DNA of 64,000 bases from Enchytraeus crypticus (GCA_905160935.1 CAJHZI010000907.1:1276501-1340500), one strand, 5' to 3'; numbered from the stretch's first letter, positions 22,345 through 34,927 are shown. The notes: generated from the sequence alone by a model not told the origin. Numbers and translations: made by a program.

Positions 22345-22550
22345 AATGATAAACATCATCCTCTTCCCTCGAATCCCAGTTTAACCAAGGTCAAGATAAA
22401 ACTTGTCCAATCGTTTTAGAAAAAGAAACTACTTTCTGGAGCCTAGATGCTCACCGATCGAATGTCCTTTCTGACGTTGGTTTGGATCTTAGTGCCTTGT
22501 CGCCTTTTACAACGTGTGCCGTCCACGGTTTTGTCTATTCTTCAGCAAAG
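22345..22550 (-). mobile_element. SINE family S3, most complete copy
   Basis: On the minus strand the body (AAGGCGACAAGGCACTAAG, then CGTCAGAAAGGACATTCGAT) is followed by TTGACCTTGGTTAAACTGGG and a GAAGAGGATGATG end. That end equals the 3' tip of the LINE fragment at 10120-10437, so LINE-driven mobilisation is likely. Confidence 0.8.
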
Positions 22551-22771
22551 CGATACAACACGGGTAAAATTATAGATTCTTTGTATATCAATCTTTAATA
22601 TATTAATTTTTAATTCATTAATCTTCATTCATTTTATTTTATTTCTGTTATTAATGCAATTAATTGGAATTCATTAATCTTTCCATCGTTAAAATAGTTG
22701 ATTTTTAAATTTTCATAATGCACTCCCTTGCACAGCAGAGCAAAACTAGAACATACAATGCAAGCTAGCAC

Positions 22772-22866
22772 CAAGAGATGAGTTAAACATCAAGAGATGA
22801 GTTAAACATCAAGAGATGAGTTAAACATCAAGAGATCAGTTTAGTATCAAGAGATTAGAGTGCTGC
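22772..22866. repeat. 19-bp tandem repeat, five units
   Basis: CAAGAGATGAGTTAAACAT starts at 22772, 22791, 22810, 22829 and 22848. The last two units have diverged. Confidence 0.95.
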
Positions 22867-23349
22867 TGCTGTCTATGACAATATCGAACACTATGGAACC
22901 AAATCAAGACCGATGAGCAGAGTGAGAGGTCCATAAACGGTGCTAGCCTAAATCCGGGTATCAGTCAAAGGAAGGGTACTAGCAGAATGGAGGTTTACTT
23001 GTGGTCTCGGTTCGTGAACATTTGGTGGATACAAAAACTCAAATAGAAAAGCTTTCAACCGCCTATGAAACTGTTTGTAAAGTAAGTATAGGAAAGGCTG
23101 TTCAGGAGTAAATGACGGGGTGCGCAGCATGGAAGGAAGATAATTTAAATTCCAATAATAACAACAATTAGAGTACTACAGTCATCACTAACAACATCGA
23201 GCACTATTGAGAATTTGAGACAAAATTACAATCCAGATTAAAATTAAAACCCAGATTTGTGGGGAAACATGCTCAAAAGAGCGCCTATAGACAGCTTGCT
23301 ACGTGAATGAATTCTCGGTCTCTCTAGAGTAACTAACTTAGAGGACCTG

Positions 23350-23421
<72 letters not shown>

Positions 23422-24029
23422 GTTTATTTCGACAACAAACATCAGTGTGAAGTCACATACATACAAAGTGTACAAAAAGAGAAATAAAAGTGCACGATTA
23501 CAACATAATCAATGATGCAAAATTAAAACAGTTAAAAACACTTAAAATTAAAACAATCCCAATACCATTCAATCGGTTCCTAGTGAGAGCATTGCTCTAT
23601 CTAGCTAGTTGCCGATGGAGCAATGTCGCTGGTAGACGACTGCCTAGAGGTAGGGTGCCTCACTTGTAGTATGTGAGACATGTAACCATTGCCGGGTGCA
23701 GTGATCGATGGACTTGTATGTTAACTTAACTTATTTAACTTAACAATAGTATACTGGTTAAGGAAGTCACAAAGACCTGTAACACCAGTTTTAGATGTAA
23801 TTTCATACCTCACTACATAGAGACCGTATAGGTTAAAAAGATACAAACCTTGAAGAGTCGATAGGTTTCAAAAGAAGAACATAAGAAAAACTAAACACAC
23901 ACCAACATACCACACACACACACATAAGTATCTCATATATAAACTTACACACAGGTATACCACTATGCACAAATACCCATTGTTAGATATGGTAACCATA
24001 TCTGAAGTTTATTTAATTATACTGGACAA
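22867..24029. other. Intergenic with (GA)n at 23349-23418
   Basis: Holds a long GA microsatellite preceded by GAGGACCTGGTA, loosely like the LINE 3' tip at 55920. The minus-strand ORF 22948-23130 is unremarkable. Confidence 0.5.
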
Positions 24030-25470
24030 TTTCTAATAAAGACAGCACCGAATTTTGGAATGCTAGGTCTAAGAAAATGCATACTGGTCATACTAATAAC
24101 AATAAGATATGAGTTAATGGTTCCAGTTCGGATAAGGTGGTTGCAGATGCCTTCATGAATCATTTTCAAACTGTATACTGTGATTCCGGTCTGGCTACCA
24201 ACGCTAAAACTGAGTTTGAATGCTTGATGACTAAAAGTTTAGCTAATTGCCCGAATGTTTATGCCTCTGATATGTCGTGCTTAACGGTTGAGCTAATGGA
24301 TCGCTGTATACGTAAGCTTGCTATAGGTAAGGCTTGTGGTCCTGACAATTTAATGGCTGAAAATTTAATATATGCACACCCTATACTAGTCGTTCAGTTA
24401 ACTAACCTATTTAAAAGCATTGCTATCCAGGGTTATGTTCCTCAAGAGTTCAGTACAAGTTATATTATCCCGATAATTAAGGACAAATTTGATGATAAAA
24501 ACGACATCAACAACTATAGAGGTATCACATTAATTGCACTCATTTCTAAACTGTTTGAGTTAGTCATTCTTGATATATGTGAGGATTACCTTGTTACTAT
24601 CAACCTCCAATTTGGTTTCAGGGTAAACTCAGGTTGTAATCATGCAATTTTTATGATAACTGAAGTCGTTAAATATTTTCTAGATAATGGTAATAGTGTG
24701 TTTATGGCCACACTTGACCTGAAGAAGGCATTCGATAAAGTTAACCACTTTAAATTATTTACAAGTCTTATATTGAAGGGCATTCATTTATGGATTATAA
24801 TTGTGCTACATGACTGGTATTCAAGTTAAATGTCTGTGTTCGTTGGAATGAATCCTATTCTCATAATACTTGTGTTAAAAGTAGCGTGAGACAAGGTAGC
24901 TCTCTATCGCCGGCTTTATTCAATATCTTTATTGATCCTTGCATTAATGACCTAAAATCTCTTAACGTAGGTTGTACCATTGGTACACAATTTGTTCGTA
25001 TGATCTTATAGGTTGATGATTTGCTTCTTATTTCACCAACGGTGCTCGGTTTACAAAAGATGCTAGATCAATGCTCAATTTCGTTTGATAATTTACCATT
25101 GGAATTCAATATAGATAAATCTATGTGTGCTGCGATTGGGTTAGGGTCAGCCTGTGAAATTTCTTCAATGTCTCTAATGATAAAACCATTAAACTGGGTA
25201 AAACGTTTTAAATACTTAGGTATTACTTTTATAGCAAGTAAAAATCTAATGGTTGACACCAATTTGATTATTAGACAATTTTACTCTAGTTGCAATAATA
25301 TATTGAGTAAATCAGCTTATTTAACTGAGCTGACAAGATTGTATTTTTTAGAGTCCTATAGCTTGCCCATTTTAACCTATGCCACTGTTAGTATTTCACT
25401 TAGAAACGATCAAATTCATGATTTAAATGTTGCCTGGAACAGTGTTTATAGAAAGCTATTTAACTCATAG
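24030..25470 (+). pseudogene. LINE reverse transcriptase (L2/CR1-like), broken
   Basis: The middle of a non-LTR retrotransposon polyprotein. The first open part (24137-24829) has GKACGPDNLMAENL, the FATLDLKKAFDKVNH-type palm motif and NNYRGITLIALISKLFE. A frameshift follows near 24830. The next frame reads SVRQGSSLSPALFNIFIDPC, and an in-frame TAG lies directly before the catalytic VDD at about 25013. The last open part (25021-25470) holds the LLLISPTVLGLQKMLD and FKYLGITF motifs. The end is abrupt, without the usual final domain. It runs into a TTATATATAA repeat, so it is truncated or recombined. It belongs to the group also seen at 63491-64000. Confidence 0.85.
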
Positions 25471-25475
25471 AATAA

Positions 25476-25530
25476 ATAATTATATATAATGTAGTTATAT
25501 ATAATTATATATAATTATATATAATTCTAT
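25476..25530. repeat. AATTATATAT tandem repeat
   Basis: About five units of TTATATATAA directly after the reverse transcriptase fragment; possibly its tail. Confidence 0.8.
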
Positions 25531-25574
25531 ATCTTTGATTTAACTATCATAAATGGGAATCTGCTAAGCCAATG

Positions 25575-26432
25575 GAGGGTTTTCATGGACAAGTAATTTG
25601 TTTATTTACATAGCAAAGCCGCCATTTTTATACACCACACTCTATATGATACACTGCCATATATGTAACTTTAAGCAGTTTTTCATCTTAATTTAGCATA
25701 AAATTGTGTCTGGCATGTGGATATGGGCTCTTTCTTAGAGGTTAATGAACTGGTAATGGATAAGATGATTCTTGAAAGCTTTGTTAGACATAATTTCAGC
25801 ATTTCTGTCATTTCTGCCAATTAGTGCATTCTTTGCGCTAATTGGCAGAAATGGGAGAAATTTTGACTCTATAAGAGGAATTAAGGGAAATTGGACAAAA
25901 ATCTGCACGATGTGTTCCGGTTTTGTTGTATACTTTTGTATTTAAGTAGTAGTCGAAATACAGGATATTTCTGGCAAGCTTTAATGGTTTGACGAAATTT
26001 GTAATTGCAAAACTTCTACCATTTCTGCCATTTGAGGAATGCAAATTAAGGTCAAATTTCTCAAGACAGAGACAAATAATTGGATTATACATAGATCTGT
26101 AAACGAAAAATTATAGAATAAATTAGCCAAGTCCAAATTTCTGCCTTTTCTGCCAATTAGCCTGGTATTTAGGGGAATGCATTAATTGGCAGAAATGACA
26201 AAAACTCTGAAATTATGTGTAACAAAGCTTTCAAGAACCATCTTATCCATTACCAGTTCATTGACCTGTAAAAAAAGAGCCTATGTCCACATGCGACACA
26301 AAATTTTATGCTAAATTAAGATGAAAAACTGCTTAAAGTTGCATATATAGCAGTGTATCATATAGAGTGTGGTGTTTAAAAATGGCGGCTTTGTTATGTA
26401 AACACAGAGATGGCGTGCCCATGAAAACCCTC
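25575..26432. mobile_element. Foldback element, 257-bp inverted arms
   Basis: The left arm (25575-25832) begins GAGGGTTTTCATGGAC. The right arm (about 26175-26432) ends GCCCATGAAAACCCTC. The arms match throughout, for example GCCGCCATTTTTA, CACACTCTATATGATACACT and TTTCTGCCAATTA, at roughly 90% identity by eye. A 340-bp middle repeats the TTCTGCCAATTAG module in both orientations. There is no coding capacity. I found no clear target duplication. It is probably a non-autonomous DNA transposon. Confidence 0.9.
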
Positions 26433-27617
26433 TATTATGATAGGGTTGGGTAAGTTGGATTTTAAGCACATTAGAGTTAAACTTATGTTTAATTTCTTTA
26501 GAAGCAGCCTAAAATGATTCAGTATAAATGTAATTTTAAAGCATTTTGTAATTAGATGTGTTGAGGGATTTAGATAAAATGTGTTATTGTTTTAGATTAC
26601 CTATAAATTGTTCGATGGTTCTAGACAATAGAGTGTCTTATGGTAGAAGCGTGTATTTAATTTACGAAGCTTTTAATGCTAGTGCTGGTATTCGCAGGAA
26701 TTCTTGTTAAGTTTCTAGTATTTCATTTTTGATTGTTTTATGATCCTATGTTTTGTGTGTATGTGTGTGTATATATATATATATGTGATGCTTCTTGATC
26801 CTGTCTGTTTCTGACGAATAAAGAAATGAATATATAAAACAAGCAAAAAGTTTGTTTAGTAGCAGCGAACTCTTGTTCTATTTCTTCTTCCGGTTTAGTG
26901 TTGATAAAGAGTGTTATGGCTGAATAAAGTTGCAGAATATATCTAGATGCACGAGTTGAAACACTGTTACAGTAAGCCTGAAATATGTTCTATTAATTAG
27001 AGAAAACCTTGTAGAATAATGATATTAATTTGTTCACGAAATATGGTCGATTAAGTGATTTATGGACTTGATAGTTTCTTATGCGTTTGAGATATTGATA
27101 GAACTGCGTGATAAATTTATAATATTGGAATTATATATGTTTCAATGAAAATATTGCTAAGATATGCAGTTAATATGCTTTATAAGAATAGATATATAAT
27201 TGTATACGTTTAGATTGAGTGTCATAGAATTATAAGTAAAGATTAATTCCAATTTAAGTATATTTGGTATTGTTGCGTGACACTAGCTGATGTCATCACA
27301 AAGATATCTTTACTAATGGCACGCACGCACGCTCTCTCTCTCCCTCTCTCTCTATTTTAGTATGTATGTTTGTGTTTGCTTGATATTTTAATTGACTTTA
27401 ATTTCTGTGTGTTTGTTTGTTTGTTTTAGTTACGTGATTGGTCTATAGTATAATTGGATTGATAATAAACTACGAAACTAAGGAAGACTTGTTTTGGTAG
27501 TAAAACTTTGTTCAGCGAAAATAGAGGAAGAGCTAGGCTAAGTAACATACAGTAGTTGATATAACTATTTAAAGCCTAAATAAGGAAATCAATACTACCA
27601 ATAGACAATCACAACAC
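26433..27617. other. No gene seen
   Basis: AT-rich sequence with short (TA)n and (CT)n tracts (26769 and 27330). Confidence 0.5.
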
Positions 27618-27954
27618 CCATACATACATACACCCACGAATGCACACATACCTGCGCACATACATGCATACCCTCACACACACATATGCACATATATACA
27701 TATAGTACATACACTCAAATACTTACAAGTATATACGTATACATACGTACATACATACATTCCTGATATACATATATCTACAAATATTCACACATATACA
27801 CATATACATACATACATAGACATGCACACACATATATACATACATACATACACATACAAACATATATGTACATACACATGCATACATATAGACACATATA
27901 CACATAATATATGCATACATACACACATTCACATACGCATACATACATTGTGTG
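27618..27954. repeat. CATA-rich microsatellite, left block
   Basis: Degenerate (CATACA)n/(CATA)n. The same composition resumes at 30034-30270 on the other side of the mariner insertion, so one tract was split. The minus-strand ORFs here (Tyr/Cys/Val repeats) are artefacts. Confidence 0.9.
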
Positions 27955-27956
27955 TA

Positions 27957-29935
27957 CACTGTGAGTCTTATAAGTGACACCCCTTTTATATTTGCAATAA
28001 AATCGCAATCAGTCAACCGATCCATGTGAAATTTACTGGGAGTGGAGAGCTAACAATTCTCTGCAATATTGCAAAATTTCTTTCAGATACATATAAAAAT
28101 AAAAAAGTTATCTAAACTCGACTGCGGGTGGGGGTCAAAACAAAAATCCTAATATAGAACGCCACAGACGTAGGCTACATCATGCGCATGCAATCTCACG
28201 TTATGCGAGATGCTTTGAATTATTGATTATTTGTGGTAGCTCTGAAAAGAGCTGTTTGATTGAGCCTATGGTTAGATTATGATTTGGGTGTGGCTTATAA
28301 CTTTTGTTCAAAATGACCACCATCAACTGATATGCAAGCCCGAAGACGCTGGCGCCACTGTCTGATTGATCCATCGATAATTTTTTGATCAAATGAAGAC
28401 CACTCTTCAATGAGGCGTTCTTTTAGGTGATTCACATCACGAATTCTGGTCTTATAGACACGCTCTTGGATGACTCCCCATATCTTATAGTCCACTGGGT
28501 TAAGATCCGGGCTATTCGGAGGCCACAAAGTCGGTGGTATGAACGCAGGTGTATTCTGTCGTAACATCGCAACTGTTTCACATGCGCGATGAGCGGGAGC
28601 GCTGTCTTGCTGAAAGATAAAGAATTCTCCTGACATGGCCCTGATAGCTGGTAAGAGATGCTGTGACAGAAGCACGTCTCGGTAGTAAGCGCCGTTAATC
28701 TTGACACCTGGATCAATGAAGATAAGATCAGTTGCTCCAAGGGACGACACCCCGACTGATACCATGACAGACTTCGTGAAGGTCGAACGCGTCTTTAACA
28801 AGCGTGCTGCAGGAACTTGTTTCTTTCGAGTTCCTGCAAACACGTAGAGCCTATCATTCTGTGCATTCTTTGGTGCAGCAACTGTGAAAATCTTCTCATC
28901 AGTGAACCATATGAAATCAACTTTGCTCTGGGGATAATCTCGCAGCAGAAGCTTTGCACGCACCAACCTTGTCAACTTATTTGCTTCTGTAAGTTCTTGA
29001 GCTTGTTTCTTTTTCAAGCATTTCAGATTAAGCTCATGGCGTATAATCCTGCTAACAGTTGCTTGACTCACTTCAATCTCACGTGCTATCTGTCTTGTAC
29101 TTCGATGAGTTCCAGGCTGTGATTCCTGACTCATAATCATCTCCTCAACAGCTGCGACAATTTCAGGCGTTCTTCCTGTCTTGGGCCTTGCCTTTCTAGC
29201 AGATGATCCGCTTTCAGTAATGGTTCTAAGCAATCTGGCAACCCCAGACAACGACCAGTTTTTACGAGGAAATTCTTTCAGGATACGCTTGGCGCCATAG
29301 CCTTTGGCTATTCGCATTTCGTAAATCAAAATGCGATCTTCTTTGCTGAAAACCATCTTTGAAGAATGGAAATGATGGATTTGTGATTTGTATTGAATGA
29401 GTTTCAAATCGGTGAACAAGTGATGGCGGTAAATGGAGCATCGGCCTAGCCAGTCTGATATGTCATATGGCTGATCTGATTTTTAGCCTAGCAGCTGCAG
29501 CTTTAGCGCACAGGCTAAATGCGCAGTCAGGCCTTATGCGTAACAACAGTCTGCATAGTTCTTTTGACACCCCAGGGCTATTAAAAAGGCAATAACTTCG
29601 GCAATTTTCTACAAATCTGCACATAATATGGCACGTTTTGAACAAAAATGCCTGTTTTTTAAGATAAGTATAGCATGATATGCATAAGATGTTTTCCCTG
29701 TTTTCATTATAACAATATAGAGAATGTCAGTTACTTGGCCCATAGTTGTAAATTCATCATTGCCCCTAGCGTTCCTATATATCAATAACTTTTTTGTTCT
29801 TAAAGATATGGTAACAAAATTTTGCAGTAATAGCGAAAATTGGTTGATTCCAACAACCTGTAAATTTTATAGAAATGTGTCGACTGGTTACGATTTTATT
29901 GCAAATATAAAAGGGTGTCACTTATAAGACTCACA

Positions 29936-29938
<3 letters not shown>
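27957..29938 (-). mobile_element. Complete Tc1/mariner element, DD37D (maT-like)
   Basis: A 1982-bp element with about 57-bp terminal inverted repeats beginning CACTGTGAGTCTTATAAGTG at both ends. They differ by one C in the CACCCC run and by a few inner bases. It is flanked by TA on both sides (27955-27956 and 29939-29940), the canonical target duplication. It contains one uninterrupted transposase gene and sits in a CATA/TA-rich microsatellite. Confidence 0.95.
28295..29353 (-). CDS. Mariner-family transposase, DD37D, intact
   Basis: Transposase of about 352 residues that cuts and pastes its own element at TA sites. I prefer the start MVFSKEDR (29353); the frame is open 22 codons further upstream. 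The N-terminus carries two helix-turn-helix regions, the second being HRSTRQIAREIEVSQATVSR. The catalytic triad is visible: FTDEK, FQQDSAPAH and NSPDLNPVDY, with 37 residues between the second and third Asp. DD37D is characteristic of the maT group, as opposed to DD34D mariner or DD34E Tc1. No stops or frameshifts interrupt it and both inverted repeats are present, so the copy may be active or recently so. Confidence 0.93.
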   Translation of the reverse strand, partial: VFSKEDRILIYEMRIAKGYGAKRILKEFPRKNWSLSGVARLLRTITESGSSARKARPKTGRTPEIVAAVEEMIMSQESQPGTHRSTRQIAREIEVSQATVSRIIRHELNLKCLKKKQAQELTEANKLTRLVRAKLLLRDYPQSKVDFIWFTDEKIFTVAAPKNAQNDRLYVFAGTRKKQVPAARLLKTRSTFTKSVMVSVGVSSLGATDLIFIDPGVKINGAYYRDVLLSQHLLPAIRAMSGEFFIFQQDSAPAHRACETVAMLRQNTPAFIPPTLWPPNSPDLNPVDYKIWGVIQERVYKTRIRDVNHLKERLIEEWSSFDQKIIDGSIRQWRQRLRACISVDGGHFEQKL

Positions 29939-29993
<55 letters not shown>

Positions 29994-30000
29994 TGTGAGT

Positions 30001-30034
<34 letters not shown>
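29939..30034. repeat. (TA)n tract containing a mariner-end stub
   Basis: Two (TA)n runs flank 29991-30004, which reads CACTGTGAGTCTTA. This equals the outer 14 bp of the adjacent element's inverted repeat, preceded by TA. Confidence 0.9.
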
Positions 30035-30037
<3 letters not shown>

Positions 30038-31671
30038 TTACACATACACATACATACATACACATAGAATGCACTCACTTGCACATACACACATCCACCT
30101 ACACACAGACAAAAATATGTATGCATGCATATAACTACATTTTAGGCACATCAACCATTTGCAAAATATAGGTATACATTACAATCCATACACGCATACC
30201 TGCACAATCATAAGTAGACATACACACATATGCACACATACACACTCCTACGCATACATACACATACAAGCCTTACCCACACTCAGGAATACCTAGAAAC
30301 CAAATACTCTCATATGGTGTGCAACTAATCAGCCTGCCTATCTACACAAAACAAACAAACAATTTATCAATTTATTGTATTTCTTTCCAATACTTATCTG
30401 GCCTATTCTTAAAAGTATCCAGTGTCTCTGCCTCTACTACATACTGAGGCAACATGTTCCATATATTGACAACTCTCTGGCTGAAAAATTTACTTTATTA
30501 TTTATAAATTATTTTATACAAGAGAGCTAGAGAAACTGTCTTGTATAAAATACGTTCTCTAATTTTGAGCCAGTGCAAGGACATGAGGATTTAAGCAACA
30601 ACAGATAAGCTAAACTAGATTAGTTAAAGGTTTACAATATAGCCTATGTTTATATGGATTTTGAAACATCCCTAAATTCTTTAAAATTTTAAAAAACTTA
30701 TTCAAAACAACCGCCCGGATGAAGAAGCAGTAACAAGCATATTTATGTAAATATGACATAAAATTGTAAGAAAAAGGCTGAATTCACAATTTCACATTAT
30801 GTAAAATGCTAATATAATCCTCTTGTCAATTAGTCATAGTTCCACAGGTTTAAAGTATGTTGGTAGTTAGGTCAGTTACATATATTTAAGGTGTTTGCAA
30901 ATACCAAATTTTACTGTAATTTTACCTTAAAATGTAATCCATGGGAATTGAATACACGTGATTCTGGGGTGTCTAGGGGCGTAACCTAAAATTTCTGATA
31001 GAGTGAACGGAATTTAGTGGAGGCCTACGAGCCGATGAAAAGGCCCTAATATAAATTTCTAATGTGGCCGAAATGCTAGCTGACATTATTAAGTTGTTAG
31101 AATTTTTGTTAAGTGAGATCTGAACGGTTCCGCATATAAATATTAATATGATATCCGTACTCTGTATATTATTATCAACAGATTGATTGATTAAAAATAA
31201 ATTAAAGTAGTCACTTAAATTTTAATCTGGTATTGTTTAAAAAACATGAGCAGGGGCACAGGCAGAAAATATTGTTAAAGAGGTGAAGGCTAACTTGGAA
31301 TGGCAGATGAAAAGTAGATCGACTAAAGGAGGTGAATACAGAGAGAGGGGTTACGGCTCTACTTCCGTAAAAGAAGTAGGAAAAGGAAAATTTTTGTGTA
31401 AATTAGTGAAAGAACAGAGCATTTCAAAGATTTTCAGAGCATTTCATAATGACTAGTGAATTATTTTGTTTTTAAAGAACTTTTTTTGTCGTTAAGTAGC
31501 CATTTCAAATACATATGATGATACTACGTCCGTCAAGCTAGCACCATCACATTCATCACCACATGGGTTTTTTTTCCCGATTCAAGGTCATTCCAGAATA
31601 AGAATTTTTCAAATAAAATTTTTTATCCTGACAACATTGAGCTTTAATAGAAACCATTTTTGATCGTAAAT
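30035..31671. other. Microsatellite remainder, then no gene seen
   Basis: 30035-30270 continues the CATA-rich tract. From 30270 to 31671 I see only AT-rich DNA without ORFs, RNA genes or long repeats. Confidence 0.5.
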
Positions 31672-33268
31672 GATGAAATGCTTCATTCTCTATCCATCGA
31701 TATCGCTTTCAATCATTTCTGATGAAAATTGACGAAATTGTAACATTTCAAAAATTACTATAATACATATAGTAATAGAGGAATCGACGCGAATTCTGAA
31801 AACCTCCGAGCCACAAAATATGCGTTAAATGTATTCCTTTTCGAATACATTTGATGCAGTACGCCATTCCCTATCCATCGATATCGGTTTGAATCATTTC
31901 TGACGAAAATTCACAAAATTATAACATTTCAAAAATTTCTATTTTAGATATATAGTAATAGAGTAATCGTCGCGAATTCTGAAAAACTCTGAGCACCAAA
32001 ATAGGCAATAAATTTATTCCCTTTCGAATATTTGCCATGCAATGCATCATTCTCTATCCATCGATATCGCTTTCAATCATTTCTGACGAAAATTGACGAA
32101 ATTATAACATTTCAAAATTTACTATTATATATATATATAGTAATATAGTAATCGTCGCCAATTCTGAAAATCTCTCTGCGCCTAAATATGCGTTAAATTT
32201 ATTCCTTTTCGAATACATTTGATGCAGTGCGCCATTCTCTATCCATCGATATCAGTTTCAATCATTTCTGATGAAAATTGACAAAATTATAACATTTCAA
32301 GAATTGCAATTGTAGATATAGTAATATAGTAATCGTCGCTAATTCTGAAAATCTCTCTGCGCCAAAATAAACGTTAAATTTATTCCTTTTCGAATATTTG
32401 TCATGTAGTGAGTCATTCTCTAACCATCGATATCGCTTTCAATCAATTCTGATGAAAATTGACGAAATTATAACATTTCAAGAATTTCTCTTTTAGATAT
32501 AGAGTGATATAGTAATCGTCGCTAATTCTGAAAATCTCTCTGCGCCAAAATAAACGTTAAATTTATTCCTTTTCGAATATTTGTGATGTAGTGAGTCATT
32601 CTCTATCCATCGATATCAGTTTCAATCATTTCTGACGAAAATTGACGAAATTATAACATTTCAAAAATTTCTATTTCAGATATAGAGTGATATAGTAATC
32701 GTCGCCAATTCTGAAAACCTCTCAGCGCCAAAATAAGCACTAAATTTATTCCTTTTCAAATATCTTTCATGCAGTGCGCCATTTTCTATCCATCGATACC
32801 AGTTTCAATCATTTCTGACGAAAATTGACGAAATTATAACATTTCAAGAATTGCAATTGTAGATATAGTAATAGAGTAAACGTCGCCAATTCTGAAAACC
32901 TCTGAGCGCCAAAATAAGCACTAAATTTATTCCTTTTCGAATATTTGTCATGTAGTGGGTCATTCTCTATCCATCGATATCAGTTTCAATCATTTCTGAC
33001 GAAAATTGACGAAATTATAACATTTCAAAAACTTCTCTTTTAGATATAGAGTAATATAGTAATCGTCGCGAATTCTGAAAACCTCTGAGCACCAAAATAG
33101 GCAAGAAATTTATTCCTTTTCGAATATTTGTGATGTAGTGAGTCATTCTCTATCCATCGATATCAGTTTCAATCATTTCTGACGAAAATTGACGAAATTA
33201 TAACATTTCAAAAATTACTATTATAGATATATAGTAATAGAGTAATTGTCGCGAATTCTGAAAACTAC
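31672..33268. repeat. 182-bp satellite, about nine monomers
   Basis: The landmark TATCCATCGATA (with minor variants) occurs near 31691, 31872, 32055, 32241, 32421, 32604, 32787, 32968 and 33151, a spacing of 180-186 bp. Monomers share GAAAATTGACGAAATTATAA, a CGTCGC-AATTCTGAAAA segment and ATTTATTCCTTTTCGAATAT. Divergence between copies is about 10%. Some variants recur every third copy (TTCAAGAATTGCAATTG in monomers 4 and 7), hinting at a higher-order repeat. There is no ORF. Confidence 0.95.
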
Positions 33269-34896
33269 AAGGTATATACAAGGGTTAATGTATCATTAAC
33301 TGTAGAAGAGTATCGTAAATAAGAAGCAAATTAAATTAGTTAAAGAACAAAGAGATATGCATAGGAAAACAACGAGCAATAATAAAAAATGAAAACAAAG
33401 CTTTAATTACACTATACTTCCAACCCTTAACCGTGGAAAATTTGGATATGCAAAATTTTCCAGTGAAAAACTTTCAAATCAGTCATACACTCAAGCCAAC
33501 AAAGAACTAACTATCAAACGGGCATACAAGCAATGCCAGCATAGCGTAGCTCAAACAAACAGCGTTCAGCATGCAAACAGTTCATTAGAAGGCGGACGAT
33601 GAGGAAGATCCAGATTGAAGGACGATGAAGAAGAATGCTCTCCTGAGATCCCACAGAACGACTGAAACCTCACCAATCGTCACATCTCAGCTCATGTAAT
33701 ACAATCAAATAATACCAATTTAGCTCCTGCTCATATCTCCTTATCGATACGTCGTCGGTACATGATGTATGGAGGAAAATGACATATATTATCGCAAGTG
33801 ATCCGTTCACGTAAAATAATAAATTCTGGTCAACTGAAGACTAGAGGCATGTCTCGCTTCATAACGTTAATTAATCCAAGCAAACTTGTTATTTGAATCA
33901 TTACGATACATCATATGTAATACTTGCGAAACAAATCAAACATTAATTGAGCATTAACAGCATAGTCTCCAACAAAAAAGCAATGTTCGAGTGAACAAAT
34001 GAAAAATTTCAAGTATTATGATCATGAAAATCAGAGATTATAGATTAAACTTTATTTCATCTGTCGTATCACAATAGATCTCAACTCAATATATATATGT
34101 TTGCCTCGTTTAGTACGCAAAGGTTTGCCTAACGTACGTAGTACACTTGATAATGGTGCCAGATATACAAAAATATAACAACCTCATCGCCAATAGCTGC
34201 TCATCATTATATATAATAGTGGGCTCATAACATCAATAATATTCAGACTATATAACTCATACAACAACTGCATTATTAACATTTAGCAGTTGACCCGTGC
34301 TTGCGTTCATATACAAATCCACATAATAGAACGAAAAGCTTTTTCGTCAACAATTTAAAAAAGACTATTAGTACTTAAGTAGTGTTCACCTGCTATAAAA
34401 CCTTGTGTTTGGAGAAGACCTTTTGCATGACAAGCTCTTTATAAAAAGTTTTCTGCCACATTCTATAAATCATATGTCAATAATGCTTATACAAACTGGA
34501 ACTAAATTCCAACTTCCTTTCGAAATATAACATCTCTCTTCCAACATTCTCTTATAAATACAAGCATTACTTGCTTAATAATTGGTAATCTTCCATTTTT
34601 AACCAAACACTCATACGTTTAATGATAATTTAAAGAACTTAATGTAAATCTCAGAGTATTTTGCTGGAAAACGATATTGGAGTAAAAACTGGATGTTCAA
34701 TCGAATAGGATGCCATGCGTCCTCTTGGGTGACCTATTTTTTCCATTTCGTATGCATAATTTTTTGTTTTTGTTTTTTTTGCACTTACAGGACGTATTGC
34801 ACTTGTTACTTGGAGTCTGATAATGTCTATTTAAGTTTTTGTCACGCGTTCATTGATGTCATTACTCAGTAAAATGTTGTTAAAATAACACATATT

Positions 34897-34927
<31 letters not shown>

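Noticed and set aside
27723..30126. Long minus-strand ORFs rich in Tyr, Cys, Val and Met in the CATA/TA tracts
   Set aside because: They are translations of simple repeats without stops; no codon structure beyond the repeat.
31672..33268. CRISPR-like array
   Set aside because: Repeats are whole 182-bp monomers with no unique spacers; it is a satellite.
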